This document shows positions 1 through 8,340 of a stretch of DNA of 64,000 bases, piece after piece. The stretch spans positions 248,001 through 312,000 of the forward strand of contig NZ_BCUT01000002.1 in the NCBI RefSeq assembly GCF_001591365.1, in the 5' to 3' direction. Made by a program: the position numbers and the translations under genes. Below the pieces are notes generated by a model. The model was not told the DNA's origin. It ran no database searches and saw only the letters and a program-made list of their open reading frames with translations. The number at the start of each line of letters is the position of its first letter. Position 1 is the stretch's first letter. This DNA comes from Variovorax paradoxus NBRC 15149. Its GTDB lineage: Bacteria; Pseudomonadota; Gammaproteobacteria; Burkholderiales; Burkholderiaceae_C.

Positions 1-1337
1 GCCTGGTCGGTGTCGTACACGACGAGCGACTTGCTGGCCAGGCTCAGCAACGCGTCGGACGCCACGTCGGGGTCCAGCGCACTGGCTGCCACGCTCAGCG
101 CCGCTGCGACGCCGAAGTAGGCGCGGAACACCGACAACCTGCGAAACAGAAGCAGCTCGGCGGCGCCCAGCAGGCCAATGCTCCAGTCCAGCGTCGCAGC
201 CAGCGTGCGTTGTCTTGCCAGCGCAGCCCGCCTGGCCGTCGAATGCAGGCGCATGTGATCGTCGAGCCTGAATGCCAGCTCGCTCACGGGCTGGGCCCCC
301 AGGCGGGCCGCGACCAGCTCGATCGCCAGCGGGATTCCGTCCACCTGTTGGCAGATCCTGGTCAGCGGACCGCTGCTCGCGTCGTCGAATCCGCGGGCGC
401 CCGCGGCCTGGGCTCTCTCGACGAGCAACTGCACCGCCGGCGAGCGCAACGCAAGCGCCAGGGAGCCGGGCTGGGACTGGTGGACCGCCAGGGGCGCCAG
501 GCGAAAGACATGCTCGCCTCCCACGCGCAGCACCTCGCGGCTGGTTGCAAGAACCTGCAGCCCGGGCAACGCCGCCAGGAACCTGCCCAGGAGCGGCGAC
601 AGCCTCTCGATGACATGCTCGCAGTTGTCCACGAGCAGCAGCATCGCCTGGCCTTCGAGGCGCTGGACGATGGCTTCCTCGATGTCCGGCACGCCGCCTC
701 GCACGCCGATGGCGCGCGCCATCGTCGTCAGCACGTGGTCCTGCGATGTCAGGGGTGCGAGATCGACGAAACCAAGCTGGGCTTGCTGCCGTTCCCGGTA
801 GCGTGCTGCGACGCAGATGGCAACGCTGGTCTTGCCCACGCCGCCGGGCCCCGCGACCGTGACGAGCCTGCTCGCCGCAAGCATGCCGAGCAGGCGCTCG
901 ACCTCCACCTCGCGCCCCACGAGCTTGGCGAGGCGAGCGGGCAACGCTGCGGGAGCATCCCGCAGCGACGCATGAGCCACCTGCACGGCGATGGCGGACG
1001 GCAAGAACTCGCAGTGCACCCGCCCCAGGAAGCGATAGCCGCGCAGTGGGATGTTGGCAATCCATTCCAGGCACCCGTCCTGAGCTCCGGGTGGACCCAG
1101 GGCCTTGCGCAGGATCGACATATGGACTCGAACGCTCGCCTCTTCGACCACCGTGTCCGGCCAGACCGCCGCGAGGAGCTCGTCCTTGCTGATCACTTCG
1201 CCGGCGCGCTCCAAGAGTGCGACCAGCAGGCCGATGGCGCGCGATCCAAGCCGCACCGGCTGCCCGTCGCGCTCGAGCCTTGGCTCGGCCTCCCACAGCG
1301 CGAAGGCGCCGAAGCGCCACCGGCGAATCTCAGACAC
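1..1337 (-). CDS. Winged-helix / AAA-type ATPase transcriptional regulator (3' end outside window)
   Basis: Probable signal-transduction ATPase regulator. The first ~100 residues form an OmpR/PhoB-type winged helix (…KDELLAAVWPD…, …IPLRGYRF…). A STAND/AAA-like ATPase follows, with Walker A GPGGVGKT near residue 165, Walker B LLLVDNCEH near 235 and the ATSRE motif after it. The reading frame is open to the window edge, so the C-terminal (probably TPR-like) part is missing. The GTG start at 1337 overlaps the stop of the upstream LuxR gene by 8 nt, which implies translational coupling. It is a clear paralogue of the protein at 5304-8174. The ligand and target genes are unknown. Confidence 0.85.
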   Translation of the reverse strand, partial: MSEIRRWRFGAFALWEAEPRLERDGQPVRLGSRAIGLLVALLERAGEVISKDELLAAVWPDTVVEEASVRVHMSILRKALGPPGAQDGCLEWIANIPLRGYRFLGRVHCEFLPSAIAVQVAHASLRDAPAALPARLAKLVGREVEVERLLGMLAASRLVTVAGPGGVGKTSVAICVAARYRERQQAQLGFVDLAPLTSQDHVLTTMARAIGVRGGVPDIEEAIVQRLEGQAMLLLVDNCEHVIERLSPLLGRFLAALPGLQVLATSREVLRVGGEHVFRLAPLAVHQSQPGSLALALRSPAVQLLVERAQAAGARGFDDASSGPLTRICQQVDGIPLAIELVAARLGAQPVSELAFRLDDHMRLHSTARRAALARQRTLAATLDWSIGLLGAAELLLFRRLSVFRAYFGVAAALSVAASALDPDVASDALLSLASKSLVVYDTDQ

Positions 1338-1950
1338 GGACCAGCCCGCGCTGCGTCGCCTTGGCGGCGACTTGCGCCCTCGAGCCCACGTGCAGCTTCT
1401 CGCAGATCCGGGCGACGTGTGCCTTGACGGTATTGGCGGAAATGTCCAGCTCGCGGGCGATTCCCTTGTTGCAATCGCCTTTCACCAGGTAGCGCAGCAC
1501 GTCCTCCTCCCGGGCGGTGAAGCCCACGCACGGCTTGCCGTGCCTGATGAGCGCCTTCGTGCCCTTGCATAGATAGAGAGAGCCCCCCCGAGCCACGTGG
1601 CGAATGGCATCCATCAGCTCGGCCGGATCCGCGTCCTGGCGCACATAGCCGTGCGCCCCGCTGGCGATCGCCCGCATGACCTCCCCCTCCTTGTCCCGCC
1701 GCGTCAAGACGATGACGCGCGGCATGCGAAAGCCGCCTGCCACCCCCGGCTGATCCACTGCCGAAGCCGAAGCGAGCAGGTTCAGCGCGCAGGCATGGTC
1801 AGCCACGACCACATCCGCCATGCCCTCGCCGGGCTCGTTCTCCGCCTGCACCTGAAAACCCGGTTCCTCGCCGATGAGCGAGACGAGACCGGCCATGGCG
1901 AGCGGGTCGCCATGGCATACGCGCACGTACAGATCGAGGGAACCGGTCAT
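1330..1950 (-). CDS. LuxR-family regulator with degenerate receiver domain
   Basis: 206-residue NarL/FixJ-like protein. The N-terminal half has the receiver layout and keeps an aspartate in VVVADH. The acidic pocket near the N-terminus is absent (VCHGDP) and the conserved Lys after the AGAxGY-like motif is replaced (GYVRQD). The C-terminal LuxR helix-turn-helix is complete (FTAREEDVLRYL…, NTVKAHVARICEKL). The ATG at 1950 overlaps the stop of the preceding luxR gene as ATGA, so the start is well supported although the frame is open further upstream. It is the middle gene of a coupled three-gene operon. Phosphorylation is doubtful; it may be controlled by protein partners or ligand. Confidence 0.85.
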   Translation of the reverse strand: MTGSLDLYVRVCHGDPLAMAGLVSLIGEEPGFQVQAENEPGEGMADVVVADHACALNLLASASAVDQPGVAGGFRMPRVIVLTRRDKEGEVMRAIASGAHGYVRQDADPAELMDAIRHVARGGSLYLCKGTKALIRHGKPCVGFTAREEDVLRYLVKGDCNKGIARELDISANTVKAHVARICEKLHVGSRAQVAAKATQRGLVRV

Positions 1951-2582
1951 GGCGATGCCTCCAGAAGCAGTCCGCAGCGAAAGGCTTCGCCGATCGCGGC
2001 AACCCGCGTCGGCTTCCGGAGCTTGCGCAGGATCGCCTTCACATGGGCCTTGACGGTGCCTTCGCCGATGCCGAGTCGCCGGCCGATGTCCTTGTTCGCC
2101 AGGCCCTGCGCCATAAGCCGGAGCACTTCGAGTTCGCGCGCGGTTGGCACGGCAGACGAGAGGTTGTCTAGCAACTGGTCGGCCACGGGACAAGACAGGT
2201 ACCTGCGTCCCTCTGCAACGCAGCGCACCGCCTCCGACAGTTCCTCGGCCGAACAATCGTGCAGAAGGTAGCCGCGCACGCCCGCATCCACGGCGCGGCG
2301 TATCTGCCACCCGGTGCTCTGGTCCGTGACCACGAGGAAGGATCCCGGCGCGGAGCCGCCCGGGCCGGGCGGGACATTCGCCGTCTTGTGAACGCCGGTT
2401 GCGTAGTCCGTGACGAGCACATCGACGGCACCGCCGCCATCGACGTCGGTGAGGCCTGATTGAACGACGAAGCCGGCACGGGAGCGCAGCAGCGATGCGA
2501 TGCCGGCGGCCACGTAGGGGTCGCGGTGCGCGACCGCCACATGGATCGGCCTGGCCTGGGTCGGCGCGGTCATGGGCTTCAA
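1947..2582 (-). CDS. LuxR-family regulator with degenerate receiver domain
   Basis: 211-residue NarL/FixJ-like protein and first gene of the coupled operon 2582 to 1. The receiver-like half contains VLVTDY (possible phosphoacceptor Asp). The N-terminal acidic pair is HRD rather than the usual DD, and the switch Lys is replaced by His (GYLLHD). The LuxR HTH is intact (PTARELEVLRLMAQGLANK…, GTVKAHVKAIL). It resembles the next gene in layout, consistent with tandem duplication. An internal Met (MTAP, four residues in) is an alternative start. A sequence element shared with the lysR gene at 8341 lies about 50-75 nt upstream. Confidence 0.85.
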   Translation of the reverse strand: MKPMTAPTQARPIHVAVAHRDPYVAAGIASLLRSRAGFVVQSGLTDVDGGGAVDVLVTDYATGVHKTANVPPGPGGSAPGSFLVVTDQSTGWQIRRAVDAGVRGYLLHDCSAEELSEAVRCVAEGRRYLSCPVADQLLDNLSSAVPTARELEVLRLMAQGLANKDIGRRLGIGEGTVKAHVKAILRKLRKPTRVAAIGEAFRCGLLLEASP

Positions 2583-2631
2583 GTCCTTCTGGAAGTCATG
2601 GGTGGAAGTCTGTGCAGTTGGCGATCGCGTC

Positions 2632-2658
2632 GCCAGTTAAACCGTGTCAAGCCTTGTT
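2632..2658 (-). promoter_or_regulatory. Shared upstream element, copy 1 (AACAA-N3-TTGACA-N4-TTAACTGGC)
   Basis: Read on the minus strand, this 27-nt stretch matches 8228-8254 (plus strand) at about 22 positions, including the intact blocks AACAA, TTGACA and TTAACTGGC. It lies upstream of the coupled luxR operon. TTGACA would be a perfect sigma70 -35, but I see no -10 at normal spacing, so the conservation more likely reflects a regulator site. Confidence 0.5.
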
Positions 2659-2721
2659 AAGGATCCGGATGCACCAAGGACAACACCACGGCACCCCTGG
2701 GGACCGACGCGCCGAAGTCAT

Positions 2722-3546
2722 TCAGGGCATTGCCGTCGCGACCGCGACCGCGTCAGCGGCTTCGACGATCAGCCGGGCCACCAGCTTCGGCCGCGAGATC
2801 ATGACCACGTGGGAAGCGCCCTTGACCACGACCGTCTTCATCGACTTGGCACGCTCGGCCATGAAGGCCTGCGCGGCAGCCGGAATGTTCTTGTCGCGGT
2901 CGCCGTAGATGAACCAGGAGGGCAGGTTCTTCCAGGCGGCGGCAGGCGACGCTTCGCCCAGGGCGCCCTCTGTGATGGGGCGCTGCGACACGGCCATTAA
3001 CCGGGCGAGCGCCGGCGGCACGTCTTCGGCGAATTGCTTGCCGAACTTGTCCTGCAGGATGTAGAGGTCCTTGGCGCCGTCCGGCAGGAGCACCGGCGCC
3101 GCCAGCGCCGAGCCGAGCGTGCTGCCGGGAAACTTGCCCGACAGGTCGGCCGCCGATTCGCCCACTTCGGGGGCGAACGCAGCCACGAAGACCAGGGCCT
3201 GGACATTGGGCTTTCCAATCGCCGCAGCGGAAATCACCAAGCCGCCGTACGAATGCCCGACCAGCACGACCGGCCCGGGGATCGACCCCACGAGGGCAGC
3301 CACATAGTCCGCGTCGGACTTCACGCCGCGCAGCGGATTGGCGGCCGCGACAACGGGAAAGCTGCGCGCACGAAGGTCGCGCACCACCTCGTTCCAGCTG
3401 GCCGATTCGGCGAAGGCGCCGTGGACCAGCACGACAGTGGGCTTTGCCGGCGCGCCCGATGTGGCCGCGCCTGCAGGTGCCGACAGGTGCAGCGCCAGGA
3501 TGCCGATGGCTGTGAATGCGCGTGCAAGACTGGAGAGATTTTTCAT
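2722..3546 (-). CDS. Secreted alpha/beta hydrolase
   Basis: 274-residue alpha/beta-fold hydrolase with an N-terminal signal peptide (MKNLSSLARAF… cleaved near APAGAA). The oxyanion segment VLVHGAFAES, the nucleophile elbow GHSYGG (Ser near residue 105) and a C-terminal His in GASHVV support a Ser-His-Asp hydrolase exported to the periplasm. The ATG at 3546 has a good ribosome-binding site (AAAGGAAA) and overlaps the stop of the small upstream ORF as ATGA. The family includes esterases of unknown substrate; no specific substrate can be assigned. Confidence 0.85.
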   Translation of the reverse strand: MKNLSSLARAFTAIGILALHLSAPAGAATSGAPAKPTVVLVHGAFAESASWNEVVRDLRARSFPVVAAANPLRGVKSDADYVAALVGSIPGPVVLVGHSYGGLVISAAAIGKPNVQALVFVAAFAPEVGESAADLSGKFPGSTLGSALAAPVLLPDGAKDLYILQDKFGKQFAEDVPPALARLMAVSQRPITEGALGEASPAAAWKNLPSWFIYGDRDKNIPAAAQAFMAERAKSMKTVVVKGASHVVMISRPKLVARLIVEAADAVAVATAMP

Positions 3547-3857
3547 GCTGATTTCCTTTGTTGAATGGATGGCCTGATTTGAAAATTTCGCGCGCCATGC
3601 GGGATGCATCGCACGAGCGGCGGCGCACTCGTGGCCACGGTGGCAAAACGGAGCTCCGCGTTCGCCGCCTCACCGCCCGCAATTGCGCAGGCGGCCACGA
3701 TGGCCAGCAGCGAGATGCTCATGTATGCGGCGCTCCAGACCCGGTCGATCGCGCCTCGCGGCGCGGCGTCCGCGGCTGCCTGCACGGCCTGCGCGCGTGC
3801 CTTGAGGGTGCGGCGCGATGCGCCCGGTTGCGCAAGGGGATGAATGCGCTGCGTCAT
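3543..3857 (-). CDS. Small single-span membrane protein, hypothetical
   Basis: 104-residue ORF starting at an ATG with GAGGAG upstream and ending in an ATGA overlap with the secreted hydrolase gene. The overlap argues it is translated as part of the same operon. One hydrophobic segment (AAYMSISLLAIVAACAIAG, about residues 40-60) could span the membrane; the N-terminal part is basic. I recognise no family. It may be a leader ORF controlling hydrolase translation rather than a functional protein. Confidence 0.45.
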   Translation of the reverse strand: MTQRIHPLAQPGASRRTLKARAQAVQAAADAAPRGAIDRVWSAAYMSISLLAIVAACAIAGGEAANAELRFATVATSAPPLVRCIPHGARNFQIRPSIQQRKSA

Positions 3858-4019
3858 GGTGACTCCTCGAGGGCGCCATGGCCCTGGCCTCAGGACGGCT
3901 GGGCTCCGGTTCGCGAACATCGCGGCACGGTTCGAATGCTAGGTTTCGCATCTCGGTTGCGGTAGGCATGCAAGAGGTACTGCCGTGTTGCATGCCGGGC
4001 ATCAATGTGCGGCACGCCG

Positions 4020-4793
4020 TCAGGCGCGTCGATGAAGAGGAAGCCACACGTTGAACTCGGCGCCGCGTCCCAGCCCCGCGGAGGTCGCCTTCACGAAACC
4101 TCCATGAGCGACTGCAAGGCTGTGGACCAGCGCGAGGCCGATGCCCAGCCCACCTCGCGAGCCACCCTCCCCGGTGCCGGCCTGGCAGAACATGCCGAAG
4201 ACATGCGGCAGGAACTCGCGCGCGATGCCGCAGCCGGTGTCCGCCACCGCAAGCCGGGCAAAGCCATCCTCGGAGGACAGGCGCACCTGAACCTCTGCGC
4301 CGGCGGGCGAGAACTTCATCGCGTTGTCCAGCAGGTTGCCCACGACCTGCTCCAGCCGCACCGGGTCGGCATGGCAGATCAACGGATCGGCCGCCTGCAT
4401 CTGGGCGCGCAAGCGTCCCGAAGGCCAGCGCGCACCGAATGCGGCGACAAGGTCCAGCGCGAGTGCGCCGAAGTCGACCTCCGCGCGGCGCAGCGCCAGC
4501 TTGCCGGTTCGCAGGCGCGAGAAATCGAGCAGGTCGTCGATGAGCCGCTTCTGGCTTTCGATGGCGCGCTGCATCGCCTGGGCGATGCCCTGCAGTTGCG
4601 AGGGCTCCGCGGATGCGGGCAGGCGCTGCAGCAGGCAGGCGTTCATCTGAATGACATTCAGGGGCTGCCTGAGTTCGTGCGAGATGACGGCCAGCGCCCG
4701 GTCCCGGGTCGTACAGCGCAAGCTCGTAGCGGCTCGAACGTCGTGCGGGGTCTGAAGGGCGGCTTGCGCGCCCCTGGTGTGATAAAGCTCCAC
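4020..4793 (-). CDS. Orphan sensor histidine kinase core (HisKA + HATPase_c)
   Basis: 257-residue histidine kinase with little besides the catalytic core. The H box is VISHELRQPLN (His near residue 40), the N box NLLDNAMKFS, the G1 box DTGCGIA and the G2 box GLGIGLALVHSL. No membrane span or PAS/GAF domain is visible in the ~35 residues before the H box. The only in-frame start is a GTG at 4793, since an in-frame stop lies about 13 codons further upstream. No response regulator is adjacent in its operon; the degenerate LuxR proteins at 1330-2582 are the nearest candidates. It may respond through a partner protein or be a shortened kinase. Confidence 0.8.
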   Translation of the reverse strand: MELYHTRGAQAALQTPHDVRAATSLRCTTRDRALAVISHELRQPLNVIQMNACLLQRLPASAEPSQLQGIAQAMQRAIESQKRLIDDLLDFSRLRTGKLALRRAEVDFGALALDLVAAFGARWPSGRLRAQMQAADPLICHADPVRLEQVVGNLLDNAMKFSPAGAEVQVRLSSEDGFARLAVADTGCGIAREFLPHVFGMFCQAGTGEGGSRGGLGIGLALVHSLAVAHGGFVKATSAGLGRGAEFNVWLPLHRRA

Positions 4794-5303
4794 GAGGAAT
4801 CCGTGCTTCTTGATGCGGCCACCCCGGATTCATCGCGGCAGGGGGCCTCGGTGATGAACGATGTTGTTCTCTGGTTCTTCGCGATGGCACCGATCGTAGG
4901 CAGCCGCATCTCCTCGCAGAAGGGCGCTGCGGTGGCGCACCGTGTTGCCGGCGGAACACCAATCGGCCAGGGCCGGCCGCGGCACATCGTTCGTGATCTC
5001 AGGACGCTTCGTTCACCCGGACCGGGTTCCTGAACAACCCCTCATCGCATGCAATCGCCCGACATCGCCGACGGCGGCGATTGCTGCCCATGCAAGGCCC
5101 GGATCGCGGCCCCTGTCACAAAACCCGGCGTCCGGCCGTCTTGTATCTCGTGCGGCCCGAATGGCTGCGGCCTTCATCTTCTTGACTGGATCATCGAATG
5201 AAAAAATCTGCGCTCGAGGCATTTCCCAACGCGAGCAAGCGGGTCGTCGCCGTCCGACGCCGCACGGGCCTGCCCGCGGCGCGGGCGTTGCGAGGGCTGA
5301 CGA
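4794..5303. other. Divergent intergenic region, no gene recognised
   Basis: About 510 nt between the histidine kinase (minus) and the winged-helix ATPase (plus). No ORF here has a recognisable product, and I see no tRNA, repeat or strong terminator. An A-rich patch near 5200 could be part of a promoter for the plus-strand gene, but I cannot define -35/-10 elements. Confidence 0.5.
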
Positions 5304-8174
5304 GTGGGTGACATGTACGGCATCGCGGCGCGCTCCACGTCATCGCAGGCGCATGCCGGCGCGTCGCAGGGGCCGAGCGAGGTCCGCTGGCGCTTTGGCG
5401 CGTTCATCGTCTGGGAGGCCCAGCGCCGGCTCGAAAGACTCGGGCAGAGCGTGCGCCTGGGCTCCCGCTCGTTCGAACTGCTGCTGCAACTGCTCAGGCG
5501 CGTGGGCGAAGTCGTGGGCAAGGACGAGCTGCTCGCCACCGTCTGGGCCGGGGTGGTGGTCGAGGAGTCCAGTGTGCGGGTCCACATCTCCGCGCTCCGC
5601 AAGGCCTTGGGGGAGCCGCAAGACGGGGACAACTGCAAGGAATGGATTTCGAACATTCCCCTGCGCGGCTACCGGTTCAATGGAACGGTTTTTCGCGAAC
5701 AGGTCGGCATGCCGACCGAGGATCGGCCGGGGGCGGCGGCCCTGGCGTTCGCGAAGCTGCCGGAGCGCCTCACCCGGCTTGTGGGCCGCGACGCCGACAT
5801 GGCGCGCGTGCTGGCGGCGCTCGCCACGCGCCGGCTGGTCACCATCGTCGGCGCCGGCGGCATCGGGAAGACCCGTGTCGCCATCCATGCGGCCGATTGC
5901 CATGCTGAACGCACGGCCATGCAATTGGCCTTCATCGATCTCTCGCCGCTGGTCTCGCAGGCCCATCTGGCGAGCACGGTGGCCCGGTCGCTCGGCGCGC
6001 CGCCGGACACCCCCGACACGACGCGGGCCATCCTCCAGAGGCTGGCGGACCGCGATGTGCTCCTGCTGATCGACAACTGCGAGCACATGCTGGACGCACT
6101 GGCGCCGCTCATCGCCGAACTGCTCGGCGCCCTGCCCGACCTGCGCGTCCTCGCAACCAGCCGGGAGGCCATTCGCATCGAGGGAGAACACGTCGAGCGG
6201 CTGTCGCCGCTCGCGGTGCCCGACGCGCAGTGTGCCGACCTGGCCGAAGCCATGGCGTCGCCGGCGGTCGAACTGCTGGTCGAGCGTGCGAAGGCCGTGG
6301 GTGCCCGCGCGTTCGAGGATTCCGATGGCCGGCTGCTCGCCGCAGTCGCCCGGCAGGTGGACGGCATCCCGCTCGCCATCGAACTGGTGGCTGCACGCCT
6401 GGGCGTGCAGCCGATCGGCGATCTTGCGTTCCGGCTGAATGACCACATGCGGCTCTATTCCGCGGGCAGCAGGGCCGTCCTGCCCCGGCACAGCACGCTC
6501 GCGGCGGCGCTGGACTGGAGCATCGCGCTGCTGGACGATGCGGAACTGCGGCTCTTCCGGCGGCTCTCGGTCTTCCGGGGGCGCTTCGATGTCGAGTCGG
6601 CGCTGAGCGTCACCCGGGCGGACATGGACTCCGAAGTGGCGTTCGATGCATTGATCTCGCTGGCGAACAAGTCGCTGGTGTCGTTCGACAACAGCGACGC
6701 CATCGCGCCCTACCGGCTGCTCGACACGACGCGAAGCTACGCCGCCGCGCTTCTCGCGCAAACCGATGAAGGCCCGGCAATGCGGCGGCGCCATGCGCTC
6801 TTCATGCGCGAGCTGATGGGCGCCGCGACCTCGGATTCGGGCGAACTCACCGTGCAGGCCTGGAACGCGCGCTACGCGCACCGGCTGGACGACGTGCGCA
6901 GTGCGTTGGACGACTGCCTGGCGCAGCAGGACGATTGGGAGACCGGCGCCGCGCTCACCATCGCTTCGGCGCCCCTGTGGTTTCACGTCTCGCAGGTCGA
7001 GGAGTACCGTGACCGGGTCATCGCCGCGCTCGCGTGCCTCGCGCAACAGCCGGGCACGGGCACGGAGACAGAGGCCTGGCTGCAGATCGCACTGGGCAAT
7101 GCGCTGTGGCACACACGGGGACCGGTACCGGAAATGGGCGCCGCCTACGATCGGGCGCTTGCTGTCGCCATGTCGGCCAGCTCGGTCGTGCTGGAGCTTC
7201 AGGCCCGCTGGGGCATCTGCGTGCTGCATGCGATCCGCGGCGAGTATGCGGCCGCGTTGCACCACTCGCAGGTGCTGTTCGAATTCGCGCAATCGACGCC
7301 CGACCCCGCCGCGCTCAACCTGGCGCACCGAATGACCGCGCTGGCGAGTCACTTCTGCGGGGATTTTTCTGCGGCGAGTGCCGGCGCCCAGGCGGCGATC
7401 CTTGTGGGCAGCACCGTGCGCCAGACGCCCGTCAACTTGTTCCAGGTCGATGCCGCCGTCGCATCGAATGCCTTGCTGGCCCGCACGCTCTGGCTCCAGG
7501 GCGATGCGGCGAAGGCCATGGCTACCGCCACCCGAGCGGTGGCTCTCGCCGAGGCCGGGGGCAATGCGCTGTCTCTGTGCTTCGCGCTGTTCGGCACATG
7601 CCCCGTCGCCCTCTGGTCGGGCGAGCTGGAACTGGCGCGCAAATGGGTTCGCATGCTGCTGGACGAGGCCCAGCGCAGAGGGCTGGCGTACTGGCACCAG
7701 TGGGCACACTGCTATGCGCTGGGCCTGCAGGCGCGCACCGCGGACGACCGGGACCGCCATGTTCGCCGAGTCGCGCAGCAACTCGACGATTTCGACGCGC
7801 CACGCAAGGAAATGCTGGTGACCTTCTGCGCCGACTGGATCGACGACGAGACGATCGCGCGCGCCGGTGCCGGGCACGGCCAATGGAGCGCGGCCGAGAC
7901 CTGGCGCGCTGCGGGCCGGCGTTGCGAGCAGCGCGGCCTCGACGATGAAGCCGAGGCGTTCTACCTGCGTGCCATCGGCACCGCCAGGCAGCAAGGCGCG
8001 CTGGGATGGGAATTTCGTGCGGCGATCAGCGCCTCCCAGCTGTGGGTTCGCCGGGGCAAGGCGAAGGACGCCCTCGACCTGCTGGACGAGGTCTGCGCGC
8101 GCGCGGCACCTCGGGGCGAGCACCCCGGCCTTGCGCAAGCCCGCGCACTGCGCAGCGCACTCTCCCGGAACTGA
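5304..8174 (+). CDS. Winged-helix / STAND ATPase transcriptional regulator
   Basis: 956-residue regulator. An OmpR-type winged helix spans about residues 25-130 (KDELLATVWAG…IPLRGYRF). A STAND-type ATPase follows, with Walker A GAGGIGKT near 185 and Walker B LLLIDNCEH near 253. A long helical C-terminal half is consistent with TPR-like repeats for signal or partner binding. It is paralogous over the first ~440 residues to the gene at 1-1337. A GTG at 5304 and an ATG at 5313 are both possible starts. It is divergent from the orphan histidine kinase. Such proteins are usually one-component regulators gated by a ligand on the TPR part; the ligand is unknown. Confidence 0.85.
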   Translation: MGDMYGIAARSTSSQAHAGASQGPSEVRWRFGAFIVWEAQRRLERLGQSVRLGSRSFELLLQLLRRVGEVVGKDELLATVWAGVVVEESSVRVHISALRKALGEPQDGDNCKEWISNIPLRGYRFNGTVFREQVGMPTEDRPGAAALAFAKLPERLTRLVGRDADMARVLAALATRRLVTIVGAGGIGKTRVAIHAADCHAERTAMQLAFIDLSPLVSQAHLASTVARSLGAPPDTPDTTRAILQRLADRDVLLLIDNCEHMLDALAPLIAELLGALPDLRVLATSREAIRIEGEHVERLSPLAVPDAQCADLAEAMASPAVELLVERAKAVGARAFEDSDGRLLAAVARQVDGIPLAIELVAARLGVQPIGDLAFRLNDHMRLYSAGSRAVLPRHSTLAAALDWSIALLDDAELRLFRRLSVFRGRFDVESALSVTRADMDSEVAFDALISLANKSLVSFDNSDAIAPYRLLDTTRSYAAALLAQTDEGPAMRRRHALFMRELMGAATSDSGELTVQAWNARYAHRLDDVRSALDDCLAQQDDWETGAALTIASAPLWFHVSQVEEYRDRVIAALACLAQQPGTGTETEAWLQIALGNALWHTRGPVPEMGAAYDRALAVAMSASSVVLELQARWGICVLHAIRGEYAAALHHSQVLFEFAQSTPDPAALNLAHRMTALASHFCGDFSAASAGAQAAILVGSTVRQTPVNLFQVDAAVASNALLARTLWLQGDAAKAMATATRAVALAEAGGNALSLCFALFGTCPVALWSGELELARKWVRMLLDEAQRRGLAYWHQWAHCYALGLQARTADDRDRHVRRVAQQLDDFDAPRKEMLVTFCADWIDDETIARAGAGHGQWSAAETWRAAGRRCEQRGLDDEAEAFYLRAIGTARQQGALGWEFRAAISASQLWVRRGKAKDALDLLDEVCARAAPRGEHPGLAQARALRSALSRN

Positions 8175-8227
8175 AAGACTCCACGGCCGCATCCGTCGCA
8201 TGCGTACGGCGCCGGATAGCCGGCCAT

Positions 8228-8254
8228 AACAAACATTGACAGGGCTTAACTGGC
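8228..8254 (+). promoter_or_regulatory. Shared upstream element, copy 2 (AACAA-N3-TTGACA-N4-TTAACTGGC)
   Basis: This is the second copy of the 27-nt element found upstream of the luxR operon (2632-2658, minus strand). It lies ~90 nt before the start of the lysR gene at 8341. Finding it at both loci suggests one regulator, possibly a LuxR or winged-helix protein from this region, controls both. No -10 hexamer is obvious downstream of TTGACA. Confidence 0.5.
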
Positions 8255-8340
8255 CCCGGCACCGCTTTGCGCGCAGAGTGACCACTTCGCTTTCATGGGG
8301 GATCCGGGACTCCCGATCCCTCGAACCGAGAAGCCGACTC

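Noticed and set aside
210..1427. 405-codon open frame on the plus strand
   Set aside because: Antisense to the partial winged-helix ATPase; its product mirrors the shadow frame opposite 5304-8174.
8236..8241. TTGACA as a simple sigma70 -35 for the lysR gene
   Set aside because: No acceptable -10 follows at 16-18 nt; the conserved flanks indicate a regulator site instead.
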